This document shows, in pieces, positions 36,211-45,380 of a stretch of DNA of 64,000 nt. Where the stretch lies: assembly GCF_013030985.1 (NCBI RefSeq), contig NZ_WPYP01000006.1, positions 233,941 through 297,940 on the forward strand, given 5' to 3'. Each line of letters opens with the position of its first letter. Positions within the stretch are counted from its first letter, which is position 1. The translations under genes were made by a program, and so were the position numbers. Below the pieces are notes generated by a model. The model worked only from the letters and a program-made list of their open reading frames with translations, had not been told where the DNA came from and did not search any database. Source of the stretch: Ruegeria arenilitoris. Its GTDB lineage: Bacteria; Pseudomonadota; Alphaproteobacteria; Rhodobacterales; Rhodobacteraceae.

Positions 36211-37740
36211 ATGCAGCGCCTTAATCAACTCATCCAATATGTTGCGCCTATCGTTGGGCTTGTCGGCATCACAATGATCATCATCGGGGTAAGAGGTACG
36301 CCGCAGAATTGGGCGCTGGTCCAGCAAAGCTTGCCCCTTTTGATTTTGGCGCTTGTCTTCCGGCCAAGGCCAGGCCATCCGATGCACGAACTGATGGGTA
36401 TGCGGGGTAGCAGCCGCAACAAACCTTCTGAAAAGGCTGAGGACACGCCTGAAGCCAAAGAGGCCAAAGCCTTTCTCGCCGAGTTTCTCGAACACAACCT
36501 CGCCGTTCTGGAACACGAACCGGGCGAATTGCCCCACCATGCCGCGCCGGTGAAATTGGTTCCGCTGCTGCCCGGCGCCAAAGAGCAGGGCCGAAGCTGG
36601 ATCGGAGGGTCACCCATGCTGCCGGAAGCTATGGAATGGCCCCAGGCCAATGGCCGCCCGATGCTGTTTGTCGCGCAAATCGCGCTTGATGAACTGCCCG
36701 ATGGCATCTGGGGCGACCTCGGTCCACGCGACGGGTGGTTGGCATTTTTTATGCCGTCCGAGGGGCGGATTGATGATGACTCCCGCGTCTTTCACCTGAC
36801 CGGCCCCGTCGCGACACGGGCTTGGCCCGAAGTGCCCCACCCCTTCTATTTCGGTACCCGCGGTGACGAAGCACGAGAAGCGCTGGCCGCAGTGGGTTTT
36901 CCTGTAGCGCCGCATCCACCACGCTTTCCGGTAGCCGTCCGCCCCCATGACGGATCGCCCCCAAGCGTTCGCTCGAACAGTTCAGATGACAGCCAGCGTT
37001 TCACCATTCAAAGGGAATACGATCCGCGTTCTTTGATTTTTCGTCCGTTCGATACCACGAGTGCGCGCGGCTTTGTTGCCAGTTTGCTTTCAGGCCAGCG
37101 TCAGGCGCTGGACAGTTTGGGTAGAAACACTGAACGCATGAAGCGCGAGCTGCAACAGAGCGAGAACGACGAAAGCCAGGCAAGAACGCAGGCAAGCCTT
37201 GCGGCCGCACAGGAGGAGCGCGCGTCGCGTGATGCCGCCATTGCCGCGTTGGAGGATATCCATAGCAGGCTGTTAGCCGAACCGGATGCAGCGATGGACA
37301 CGATCGCGGTGGATGATTTGATTGCAGAGCTCGACGGGCTTGAAGTTCGGCGGCCCCGGAAACGCGATGACGGGGTCGAATGGTTACCCCACTTAGTGAT
37401 CGACGAGTTTTGGGCGCGCTCTGTCAGCATGAAGGTTTTCGAGATGCAGGTTCAGGAGGCCATGCGCACGCACCCCGGCGACGTGTCCGACGCTACCCGC
37501 GCTCGATATGAAACGCTTTGGCGTTTTGACCAGGAAAACGAATACGCCACAATGGGCGGTCCGGTACATCACGGCTTTACCTACTCGCGCGCCCGCAATC
37601 CCGTGTTCCTGTTGGAGGTTCCATCAAGCGATCTGGTCGGTTGGATGTTTGGCGATGTTGCAAGCCTTGGCATGTTCATAGACCCGGAAGATATGAAAGC
37701 GGGTCGCTGGGACAAGGCGTGGGGCGATATCCTCAACTAA
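36211..37740 (+). CDS. DUF1963 (YwqG-like) protein with N-terminal membrane anchor
   Basis: About 509 residues. Two hydrophobic segments at the N-terminus (IVGLVGITMIIIGV, LLILALVF) precede a DUF1963/YwqG-type domain: SWIGGSPMLPEAMEWPQANG, MLFVAQIALDELPDG, WLAFFMPSEG and the C-terminal YATMGGPVHHGFTY with LLEVPSSDLVGWMFGDVASLGMFI. A charged helical insert (about 300-370) splits the domain. The function of the family is unknown. The start is the ATG after a GCAGGGACC site. The cyclase gene ends about 90 bases upstream. Confidence 0.75.
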   Translation: MQRLNQLIQYVAPIVGLVGITMIIIGVRGTPQNWALVQQSLPLLILALVFRPRPGHPMHELMGMRGSSRNKPSEKAEDTPEAKEAKAFLAEFLEHNLAVLEHEPGELPHHAAPVKLVPLLPGAKEQGRSWIGGSPMLPEAMEWPQANGRPMLFVAQIALDELPDGIWGDLGPRDGWLAFFMPSEGRIDDDSRVFHLTGPVATRAWPEVPHPFYFGTRGDEAREALAAVGFPVAPHPPRFPVAVRPHDGSPPSVRSNSSDDSQRFTIQREYDPRSLIFRPFDTTSARGFVASLLSGQRQALDSLGRNTERMKRELQQSENDESQARTQASLAAAQEERASRDAAIAALEDIHSRLLAEPDAAMDTIAVDDLIAELDGLEVRRPRKRDDGVEWLPHLVIDEFWARSVSMKVFEMQVQEAMRTHPGDVSDATRARYETLWRFDQENEYATMGGPVHHGFTYSRARNPVFLLEVPSSDLVGWMFGDVASLGMFIDPEDMKAGRWDKAWGDILN

Positions 37741-38229
37741 AGACAGAAGCGGAGCGCTCGTCAGAGTACTGGTATGGTCGGATACGTTGGTTACTATCGG
37801 CTCTAGCCGCCGTTGGCGCCTTCAGGTCAAGCGCCGGCTTTGCCCACTTCGCGACAACAGTGAACAACAGCACAGGTTGAATACGGGCTTCCCCTTTATC
37901 CTGCGCGGTTTGCCGCACTGAATGCAGGGTGGACCATATTGGCTGGCAGTATGATGCAGGCCGGCGTTCGGGTTAGCCTGTCAGCCGGCTGTACTTAGCC
38001 AGAATTCTGGAGTGCCGGTCGCACATTGGCAGCGATTTGTCCGTGAGAATTTGCCAGACAACTTGGGTCTCGTCATCCGTCAACATCGGGACATCCATGC
38101 AGCGTTGCCAGCAGTACAACGTCACAGGCATGTTAGCGGTTCCCTGAACTAATATTTCGACACCATAGACTCACCTGGCACCTGGATCCGAACATCTGAC
38201 ATTCAGCACCCGCGCACGACAGAGCTTGA
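37741..38229. other. Gene-poor stretch between DUF1963 gene and Doc remnant
   Basis: No strong gene. It contains one candidate short reverse-strand frame (37973-38131) and several short palindromic words. Composition and debris-like content suit a decayed insertion region. Confidence 0.4.
37973..38131 (-). CDS. Possible small protein of about 52 residues
   Basis: ATG at 38131 after a weak TTCAGGGA ribosome-like site gives a 52-residue product with two tryptophans and three cysteines (MPVTLYCWQRCMDVPMLTDD at the start). I recognise no family. It is plausible because the residue mix is protein-like, but the length allows chance. Confidence 0.25.
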   Translation of the reverse strand: MPVTLYCWQRCMDVPMLTDDETQVVWQILTDKSLPMCDRHSRILAKYSRLTG

Positions 38230-38430
38230 TTGCAACCAAAGGCCCATGCCTTTGTGGACGACAACAAACGCACTGGATTTGTGATGGCAGCTAATTTTCT
38301 GCGCCTGAACGGGCTTTCGTTTCGTCCAGACCCGGTTCAGGGTGTCAGGATGATGGAAGATCTGGCTTCCGGGGATGTTTCGAAAAGTCAGGTCTCAGAT
38401 TGGATCGGAGAACACGCCCGGCCATTGTGA
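38230..38430 (+). pseudogene. C-terminal remnant of a Doc/Fic-family toxin
   Basis: The frame encodes AHAFVDDNKRTGFVMAANFLRLNG. This is the Fic/Doc active-site loop HxFx(D/G)(G/D)NKRT, with the C-terminal helices (VRMMEDLASGDVSKSQVSDW) after it. Only about 65 residues remain; the N-terminal half of Doc and the Phd antitoxin gene are missing, and the frame opens with a TTG directly before the loop. Doc proteins AMPylate or phosphorylate targets such as EF-Tu, but this piece cannot do so alone. Confidence 0.7.
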
Positions 38431-38579
38431 GCTTGGCGTGCTGCAAGCAATCTGACTTGCTCGCCTTAGCGTCCGAATAACAGGATGGCGTCGAAGAGGT
38501 CTTTTTGGGCCTCTGTACAATACCTCTTGTGCGATCCTGGCAGGTCGCACCCGGAACCCTTCACAAGAGGAGTTGGAAA

Positions 38580-38610
38580 GGTCGACCCGGCAAGCGGGTT
38601 CGGGTCGACC
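38580..38610 (-). terminator. Hairpin beyond the exported-protein gene
   Basis: A 10-base stem, ggtcgacccg / cgggtcgacc, with an 11-base loop, lies nine bases past the stop of the reverse-strand gene ending at 38619. On that strand it is followed by a short T-containing run. Probable terminator of the 41.8-38.6 kb operon. Confidence 0.5.
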
Positions 38611-38618
38611 AACTGGTA

Positions 38619-41075
38619 TCAGTAGGGGTCAGGCAGGTGGCACTGGTCGGTGCCATTCAGCCTTTTACCCAGAATGCACCCGGCCGCGTAGCCGGTGTAG
38701 ACGCCAAACTTGGAGCCAAGCTTATTGTCATACTCATCAACAGCCAGCACGATCTCATCGTCTGCTTTGGTCAAGACCCCGCCGATGAAGTAGCGGCTGC
38801 GATCTCCGAAAATCAGGCGATCCTTACCTTCCAGATCAAGATCGGGGCTTTCGCAGATCACCTCCATGGCAGGAATTCCCGGAGATTTCTTGCCGTGACC
38901 TTCAAAGACAAACGATTTCTTGAGGTCATCCTCTGAGAAGTTGATTTTTGTCAGCTTCTCCTGGCACGCAGCAACCCGTAGACCGAAAACGTAAGCCTTC
39001 TGCTTGTCGCGCAGGCTGTCCATTCCCTGGGAGCAAACCCAGGGATCCGAATCCAAGTGCTTGCAATAGAAGACCAGATGCTCGGGCGCGGCTGCACCCA
39101 GATCTGCAACCGTTGAGTATTCCCCCAGACCCGGCAGATCCTTGATTTCCTGAGCTTCGAAGAATTCGGTCACGACCGGCCTAAGATCAGCGGTCAACGA
39201 ATCCTGCTTGGACATTGTATCCTCGAACAAGGCCTTCATGGCCTCATCCGCGCGCTCAGGATCATAATGCAGACCAGACTTGTCGTTTACCCGGGCCATC
39301 AGCAATTCCTGGAATTGCTTCATGCCGTCCATCGAAACCGGAATGCCGTCCAGCTCTTGCCGAAAACCCTGCATCTTGGCCATGACCTTGTCGGCTTTGT
39401 CTGCCCACTCACGCTCTTTTGCGATCTCTTCACCCTTGGCACATGCGTCTTTCAACGCGTCCCCGCGGGCAGACTGGCAAAGAACCGATACCTGACCAAC
39501 ACCGGCGTCCCCGGCATTTTCGTATCGTGCGATCACAAACTCAGAGAATTCCGCCTCTTTGCTGACAATCGCGTTGTCCAGCTTCGCAAGTGCATCCTGC
39601 ATTACCGCACGAACCGCGGGATCGCGCTCGGAATTGATGTCAGGCAGGTTTGAAGACACGGACAATTGGGCGATCTGATCCTCTGATACCTCCAGCGCGG
39701 AAATACGGTCGATTTCTCGCTGGAAAGGAAGTTCCGCCACACTCAGGCGCAACCCGTCGTAGGACTCCATGCATTTGCCGTGAAATTCCTCATCACCCAC
39801 GATCTTGTGGGCCAGCAGGAAACGGCACCCGTTAAATGCGTTCTGACCTGCAAGTATTTTTGGCTCCAGATAGGTTGCAAGGGCCGCATCAAAGTCTGCT
39901 GTTGCCACATCGATATAGGCGATCTCTGCGGGAACCGCGATTGCCTTGAAAAGCGTGGTGTTTTGATAGCGTTGGTTCTGAACAGCGTTCGAGTAATCAA
40001 AAACCCTGTCCTCGTAGATCGCTTTGAGCGACGGGTCCTGATCCTTCAGATAATCGACATAGGCCATCATTTCCGAAAGAACCTGCCGGTCCTTCTGAAC
40101 GTTCCGTATGCCTTTCTGAATGCGGTTCGCAATATTGGTCCAGCCGCAGGCACCGAGTTCCGATATGGCTTCGTTCAGCATGTCATTGGTCCAGAACGAA
40201 GTCGGCACACCTACACGGTTGGCGTATTGGTAGAAACTGAATTCGCCAGCATGAGCGTCCGCAACAAACTGACAATGATCAATATCTGCGCCATGAGGCC
40301 CCTGAACAGGGTGTCCGGCCGCCATCATTTTTGCCTGAACGGCAGTACCAACACGCGAAACCAATGTATCGGTCAAAGAGCCGGAACGCCCGAATTCAAC
40401 CATGTTGCGGCGATCCCGCCCAATTGGTTCTTCCTTGGTGTAAGGCAGCAATTCTGCCAAAGCCGCCGCGACATCCTCCTGGGTCTCGTAGGGCATATTT
40501 GAGAACGCATCCACCTTGGCGGCGACATAGCGCTCCAGGAACCCGTCCTGAGGGCGCACCAGCTCTCTGAGCTTGGCTTCAACTTCCCCCTGTTCTGTTG
40601 GCGGGAACAGGAAGGACGGGGGCCGCCGCAACATCAACTCGGCCCAACGTGCAACATCTTCGTCCGTGGGAGTTTCAAGCGCATTCAGCGTGTTCAGCTC
40701 TTCGAACTCATCAAACAGTTGCTGCTTGGTCGTTTTGAAGATGACGTTCGGCACGCACCAGTTCTCGAGGTCCGTGAACCAGAGATTGTCATTGGTCTTT
40801 TTGTCGATCCACATACTTCCGCGGAGTTTGCCCAAACGCAGAGGCGCTTTGCCATCCTTCCCGATAGGTGAAGAATACTCCCAGCTTTGCTGTCGAGTGG
40901 GTTCGTTCTGGGTGATGATCATCTTGATCTCATTACCCGTGTCGGTGACCTCGGCCACATATCCCCAAGTCTCTTTGGCATGACACGAGATCGACCCTGC
41001 ATACATGTCCTGAGCCGCGCTTGCAGAGGCGAAAGACATGCCGCCAATCAAGGCAAAAACAGATGCGTATTTCAT
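38619..41075 (-). CDS. Large exported protein of unknown function
   Basis: An 818-residue protein with a signal peptide (MKYASVFALIGGMSFASASA then AQDM). It continues with a beta-rich start (SISCHAKETWGYVAEVTD) and then long helical, charged sequence to the end. Cysteines are scattered in short pairs (for example CQFVADAHAGEF and CMESYDG), compatible with periplasmic disulfides. I recognise no domain. A GGAGGT site precedes the ATG, whose first bases overlap the stop of the lipoprotein gene (TGATG), so the two are cotranslated. It is probably periplasmic or surface-exposed. Confidence 0.7.
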   Translation of the reverse strand: MKYASVFALIGGMSFASASAAQDMYAGSISCHAKETWGYVAEVTDTGNEIKMIITQNEPTRQQSWEYSSPIGKDGKAPLRLGKLRGSMWIDKKTNDNLWFTDLENWCVPNVIFKTTKQQLFDEFEELNTLNALETPTDEDVARWAELMLRRPPSFLFPPTEQGEVEAKLRELVRPQDGFLERYVAAKVDAFSNMPYETQEDVAAALAELLPYTKEEPIGRDRRNMVEFGRSGSLTDTLVSRVGTAVQAKMMAAGHPVQGPHGADIDHCQFVADAHAGEFSFYQYANRVGVPTSFWTNDMLNEAISELGACGWTNIANRIQKGIRNVQKDRQVLSEMMAYVDYLKDQDPSLKAIYEDRVFDYSNAVQNQRYQNTTLFKAIAVPAEIAYIDVATADFDAALATYLEPKILAGQNAFNGCRFLLAHKIVGDEEFHGKCMESYDGLRLSVAELPFQREIDRISALEVSEDQIAQLSVSSNLPDINSERDPAVRAVMQDALAKLDNAIVSKEAEFSEFVIARYENAGDAGVGQVSVLCQSARGDALKDACAKGEEIAKEREWADKADKVMAKMQGFRQELDGIPVSMDGMKQFQELLMARVNDKSGLHYDPERADEAMKALFEDTMSKQDSLTADLRPVVTEFFEAQEIKDLPGLGEYSTVADLGAAAPEHLVFYCKHLDSDPWVCSQGMDSLRDKQKAYVFGLRVAACQEKLTKINFSEDDLKKSFVFEGHGKKSPGIPAMEVICESPDLDLEGKDRLIFGDRSRYFIGGVLTKADDEIVLAVDEYDNKLGSKFGVYTGYAAGCILGKRLNGTDQCHLPDPY

Positions 41076-41794
41076 CAGGCACCTCCATCATTTTCGGTGA
41101 CAACGCGCCATCCGTCAGATGACTTCACGACAAAAATCGACGCGGTGGATGGATTTTGGACGCCGGGAATATCCTCAAAAGCGTTCTTTTCGATCCAGGA
41201 TGGTGTTTCGAATGTCCACGAGAAATCGACGGTGGCTGCATTCTCATTGTTGCCGTTCTGATCGTAGGTGAAGCGTTGAATCTCGCCAAACACTGGCTTG
41301 CCCAGACAGATCTCTGACGCATCCTCTGACCAGAAATCAATCTTTGAGCCTTTTTCGGTCAACTCGACCGCATCGACCCGGCGACTGCTCCAGCCAGATT
41401 TGACCTCAAGCTCGGCCTGCGAAACCAGACCTTGCTTGAACATCCCTTCAAGCAGCGCAACGTTGGTCACCATCGGCAGGCCATTATTGCTGTTTTCCGA
41501 AAGCCCAATCGATGCCAGTCCACCGAAAAGCGATCCAGCCAAGTCATCTCCCGCGTGGCCGGCGCGAAGCACGCCTTCACCCCAGGCAATCGCCGAAAAA
41601 CTCTCGATTGAGCTCACGGGCATTGGAAATGTCGGAATGTCGTATTCGTAGTCAACACCGAGGCAAAGCTTGCCCCATCCAGATATTTCTTTCGACACGA
41701 TTTCCTTGAAATCATCTTCCGGCCCCTTGCAGCCTGCAAGCGCAAGGGTGGCGGTCATGCAAATTGCTGCATACCGTAAAGTTTTATTCCCCAT
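41075..41794 (-). CDS. Lipoprotein of unknown function
   Basis: A 239-residue lipoprotein with signal and lipobox MGNKTLRYAAICMTATLALA GC. The start at 41794 is supported by the AAGGAG site upstream and by the position of the signal peptide; longer in-frame sequence lacks one. The mature part has about 8 tryptophan/tyrosine-rich beta segments (VDFSWTFETPSWIEK near the end). No family is recognised. It is cotranslated with the 818-residue exported protein and likely acts with it in the cell envelope. Confidence 0.7.
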   Translation of the reverse strand: MGNKTLRYAAICMTATLALAGCKGPEDDFKEIVSKEISGWGKLCLGVDYEYDIPTFPMPVSSIESFSAIAWGEGVLRAGHAGDDLAGSLFGGLASIGLSENSNNGLPMVTNVALLEGMFKQGLVSQAELEVKSGWSSRRVDAVELTEKGSKIDFWSEDASEICLGKPVFGEIQRFTYDQNGNNENAATVDFSWTFETPSWIEKNAFEDIPGVQNPSTASIFVVKSSDGWRVVTENDGGA

Positions 41795-42320
41795 TGGACT
41801 AAATTTTCTCCTTACTTCCAAGTTTATCGGTGGTCCTTTGGCAACGGAAAAGAATGGGGGTCTGCTGCTGTGTGTGTCGTTGTCAAAATTGACCACACCT
41901 TCCTTTTGTCACCAAAAACCAATAACCTTATCAACCGGTTGATCCGACATCATCAATTCGGGTCTTTTCGGCTTGGCAGAATAGCGGAGTCAGCAACGAC
42001 AGCTCTTCCCGGCGAAAGCTCATATGTTGCCAGGACCAAATCGAGACTTTTCACAGCTATCCGGATTTATAACCAATGATTGAATATCCACCGACAAAAT
42101 CCCCTCTTGATTGATAATCGAATAACTCAACTGAACGCTATCTGGAAGTCCATTTGGGCGGCCCATTGCCGATGATTCACTTTGCCGCACGCCACGGGTG
42201 GTATCGACCAGGTGTGGTTCTTCACACACTGGTCAGTGGCCTTCTGATCTGCTGGAAGCGTCACAATTGACGATCACTGACGCAACACTCTCAAGCACTT
42301 TGCCCCAAATGCAATCTTGG
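41795..42320. other. Gene-free region upstream of lipoprotein operon
   Basis: About 525 bases with no frame I can support. It should contain the promoter of the reverse-strand lipoprotein-exported protein pair. No RNA gene or repeat recognised. Confidence 0.4.
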
Positions 42321-42731
42321 TCATTCGATGCGTGGAGTCGTGGGAACCGCTGCTTCGGAACCGCCGCTAAACGATTTAGACGAACTGTTGGACGGCCAAG
42401 ACTTGGCTTTGAAACCAGCCAACTGGATCAAGTCCACCATCATTTCAGGCGTTAGCTGATCCACTTGAACCATGCGAATTTGGGCAATTTTGCTTTGCAC
42501 CGGTGCTGCACTTGGGCTCACCCGTTGGTCAAAGGCCGCCGCAACTCTCTCAATCGCATACTCGATCTGTTCGGTCGGGCGACACTCTTCAAAGAAATCC
42601 ATCAAGTAGTACAAGGCGGTTTCTGGATCGGAGAGGTGGGAATCTAGGACTTCGTCGATGGAGTAGGTTTTCACTTTTTTGCACTTTCTTGGTTCCCAAC
42701 CAACCTTTCGCCCTGCTTTGCCGCCTATCAT
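42321..42731 (-). CDS. Hypothetical protein with basic N-terminus
   Basis: A 136-residue product: lysine-rich start (AGRKVGWEPRKCKKVKTYSI), a helical middle (ALYYLMDFFEECRPTEQIEY) and a serine/glycine-rich tail. I recognise no family. The reading frame is reasonable, and no longer frame competes with it. It could be a small regulatory or scaffold protein. It is not clearly linked to neighbours on either side. Confidence 0.4.
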   Translation of the reverse strand: MIGGKAGRKVGWEPRKCKKVKTYSIDEVLDSHLSDPETALYYLMDFFEECRPTEQIEYAIERVAAAFDQRVSPSAAPVQSKIAQIRMVQVDQLTPEMMVDLIQLAGFKAKSWPSNSSSKSFSGGSEAAVPTTPRIE

Positions 42732-43195
42732 AGGATTGTGTCGCGGGACGGAAGCACGGCTTGTCTGACGCGAAACAGACAGTTTACGAGAATTTCCTTG
42801 CCGCGACCGTTTCTACTTGAGATTGTGCCGCTAAAAGACAATGATCACAAAAGGCTACACAGTTAGTCAAAGCGAAAAAGAACACGGATAGTGACGAATA
42901 TTGAACACTGCTCATCCTCTCGGACAACGAATACACCCCTACAATTTGTGAACCAGAATTGACCTGCACAGTAGATCCTGCGTGGAAATAGCGCTGTCGC
43001 AATGCCGCCGATCCATGCCGTTGGGGTTCACCAGATCACCACCCGACCCGCTGAATTGAAGACAAATGCAGGGACTTACTGCGCCGTTAGCAGTTTACCA
43101 AGTGTTCTGTCTTCAAATCGAACACCGGTGGATTTGTTCGTCACACGACAGGTCCCAACCAATCTCGCAAAAACAGCCCCCAAGGAGCTCAGAAA
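42732..43195. other. Gene-free region
   Basis: About 460 bases without a supported gene. A 72-codon reverse frame here looks random. The last bases hold the ribosome site of the next lipoprotein gene. Confidence 0.35.
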
Positions 43196-43573
43196 TTGAC
43201 TGCTATAGGCAAAACCATTCCGGTCGCAGCGCTTGCTATCGCAACTTTGGTATCGGCATGCTCAGAAGAAGTTACCAATCAAAAAATTGAAGAATGGAAG
43301 CGAGATGGCAGCGTAGACTTCACCGTCGGTGAACTTCTTTCCGGAGTCATTCCGCAACAGGAAACTGCGCCCGCCAAGACAACGCAATCTGCGCCCCGCA
43401 GAACAGCGTCCGTGGTGCCGACCACTTCAAAGCCCATACCGACATCTGCCCCTTCTGCGCCTGCCCCTATCCTTACACAGGTCAATCAGGCACCGGTGAG
43501 CACGGCAAAGCGCCAGGTGGACCTCGATGAGGAGACCAACGACGACAAGGTCGAAATCAATCTGATCGAGTGA
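43196..43573 (+). CDS. Small lipoprotein with proline-rich linker
   Basis: A 125-residue lipoprotein beginning at TTG (43196), eight bases after an AAGGAG site. The signal ends in the lipobox VSAC (IATLVSACSEEVT). The mature part continues with a short VDFTVGELLSGVIPQQETAP stretch, then a long Pro/Thr/Ala/Ser linker and an acidic tail (DEETNDDKVEINLIE). Disordered linkers of this type tether lipoproteins across the periplasm. The membrane-protein gene follows 28 bases on, in the same operon. Confidence 0.65.
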   Translation: MTAIGKTIPVAALAIATLVSACSEEVTNQKIEEWKRDGSVDFTVGELLSGVIPQQETAPAKTTQSAPRRTASVVPTTSKPIPTSAPSAPAPILTQVNQAPVSTAKRQVDLDEETNDDKVEINLIE

Positions 43574-43601
43574 CAAGGCAGAAGACGGTTTAAGGTTTAA
43601 T

Positions 43602-45320
43602 ATGCAGGATATACCAGGTTCCGAAAAAGAGCTTTCGCAGGCTCTCATAGATTTCAAGGAACGAACTGAGCGTTGGGAGAGTGAGAGAAAAGCTCGCTTG
43701 TTGGAAAGCGGTTCCGAAGAAGACATAAAGCAACTTGCGAAGCAAATTCAGCGGAAGGTAAAGGATGATCAGAAGCTGAAAGCCGGAATTCCTCTGAATG
43801 CACTGGGCGTTCAGAAGAAGGCCATCTTCCTGTTCGTTCTGACCGCCGCCTACCTGCTTTTCGAACTTGCCTTCAACGCCCGGCTTCTGGACGTCATCGG
43901 TACTTCGGTTAACGAATCCGACATCGACCACATTGAGATGTGGGGACGCATGATCTCGGGATGCGCCCTGACCCTCGGTTTCTGGTCGTTGGCAATCCGC
44001 GCCTACAAACCCTTCCGGTCCTCGCTGTTGGCAATGACACTGGTCGCGGCTGCCTGCTTTGCCGCCAGCTACTTCATTCAGGAACGTATTCTCCATACGA
44101 TCTCGGAAACGTCGACAGCAGCCCAAAAACGCGCCGCGGCAAGCCTTGTATTGATCACACGCTCCATTCACTCGCATGACGTCGACCTGAAGGGAATTGA
44201 TCTGGAAGGGATCGACACACAAAGCCCCGAAGCCAAAACCTTTCTGGCAATGTTCCCGGCCATGGCGATCTACACGGACAATGTGGAACAGAAGACCGAG
44301 CGCGAAGTCCGCCAGTTGTTGCGACGTCAGGTGATCGACGACATGGGTGGCTTCAACCACGTATTCAAACAGGTCTACCTTGAGAGCGAAGTGGCGATAA
44401 ACAAAAGCTTCAACTCATATGCAGAAGGCGCCAAAAAGTACCACGATGTGATCGCCACGATTCCACGTGAACAGCAGGAAGCATACCGAAAATACAGAAA
44501 CGGCCTCGGCCGGCAAACGCCATACACACTTCCAAGATACGCCTACCCCCAGGTTCGCAATAAAGTGTACGCCAGTGGTGTGCCTGTTCCCAGAAGATGG
44601 GATCCCCGCGACAAAGCAACGTTTTACCGTGTGATCGACGAGAAGATCCGCAGACAAGCCAACAATAGGTACAACTCGGAAATTCAATACAGACTTGGCG
44701 CAGTCATTGGGCCCAATCTGAACTATAGCCAGTTTGTCGCCAGTACACCGATACAACGCAAATGGCGCACGATGATATCAATGAACTATCAGATACCACT
44801 GCGCACAGGCATGTCTCCGGAACAGTTTAAAACGCAGGTTTTCGAGCCTTGGGTAGATGCCATTGTTGAGGACGAAACAAGGAGAGTTCTGGCGCCGGTA
44901 TCAAGCTTCGAAGAAGGTGGTTTCAACTATCACGAGGGCAATACCGCTATCCGGATTGCATTCGTCCCTCTGGTTGCCTTCACATTCTCGATTGCGGGTG
45001 CTCTCTTCCACATTGTCAAAACCAGTTGGCTGGCCAGCAAATCCCTGAATGCCCGCAAAATCGTGCAAGCTATTGTCTGCATTTCTGCGCTGGGTGTTAC
45101 ATTGTGGTATTTCCTGCCGCCGACACGTACACCAAACGCTGTCACGGAATCCGTGCTGTTCAACAAACTGGAAACTGATGTCGCCGGGAAAGCGAACAAC
45201 CTGACAGCATCAGGCATCCGATACCTTGTGCAGTTCCAGCCGGCCTTCTACCCGATTGCCGAAGGTATCCGGTCAAACATCCTGCAAGGGTTTGATTTTG
45301 GGGTCCGTATGGCAGACTGA
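43602..45320 (+). CDS. Polytopic membrane protein with coiled-coil N-terminus
   Basis: A 572-residue protein I do not recognise. The first 65 residues form a charged coiled coil (KELSQALIDFKERTERWESE). Transmembrane segments follow at about 70-90 (AIFLFVLTAAYLLFELAF), 105-130 and 145-165 (LLAMTLVAAACFAASYFI), with a pair near the C-terminus (FVPLVAFTFSIAGALFHIV and VQAIVCISALGVTLWYF). The roughly 270 residues between the two groups are hydrophilic and likely periplasmic. It is expressed after the small lipoprotein, and the pair may form an envelope complex (inference). Confidence 0.65.
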   Translation: MQDIPGSEKELSQALIDFKERTERWESERKARLLESGSEEDIKQLAKQIQRKVKDDQKLKAGIPLNALGVQKKAIFLFVLTAAYLLFELAFNARLLDVIGTSVNESDIDHIEMWGRMISGCALTLGFWSLAIRAYKPFRSSLLAMTLVAAACFAASYFIQERILHTISETSTAAQKRAAASLVLITRSIHSHDVDLKGIDLEGIDTQSPEAKTFLAMFPAMAIYTDNVEQKTEREVRQLLRRQVIDDMGGFNHVFKQVYLESEVAINKSFNSYAEGAKKYHDVIATIPREQQEAYRKYRNGLGRQTPYTLPRYAYPQVRNKVYASGVPVPRRWDPRDKATFYRVIDEKIRRQANNRYNSEIQYRLGAVIGPNLNYSQFVASTPIQRKWRTMISMNYQIPLRTGMSPEQFKTQVFEPWVDAIVEDETRRVLAPVSSFEEGGFNYHEGNTAIRIAFVPLVAFTFSIAGALFHIVKTSWLASKSLNARKIVQAIVCISALGVTLWYFLPPTRTPNAVTESVLFNKLETDVAGKANNLTASGIRYLVQFQPAFYPIAEGIRSNILQGFDFGVRMAD

Positions 45321-45325
45321 ACCCT

Positions 45326-45355
45326 GTGTCGGCCCTGCATGTTCCGGGCCGACAC
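45326..45355. terminator. Hairpin between convergent genes
   Basis: A perfect 10-bp stem (gtgtcggccc / gggccgacac) with a 10-base loop just past the membrane-protein stop, facing the convergent coiled-coil gene. No T-run on either side, so a terminator is only inferred from position. Confidence 0.5.
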
Positions 45356-45380
45356 CTACCGAGAAGACGACAATTCTCCG

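Noticed and set aside
42784..43002. 72-codon reverse frame
   Set aside because: Composition is unlike a protein and there is no ribosome site.
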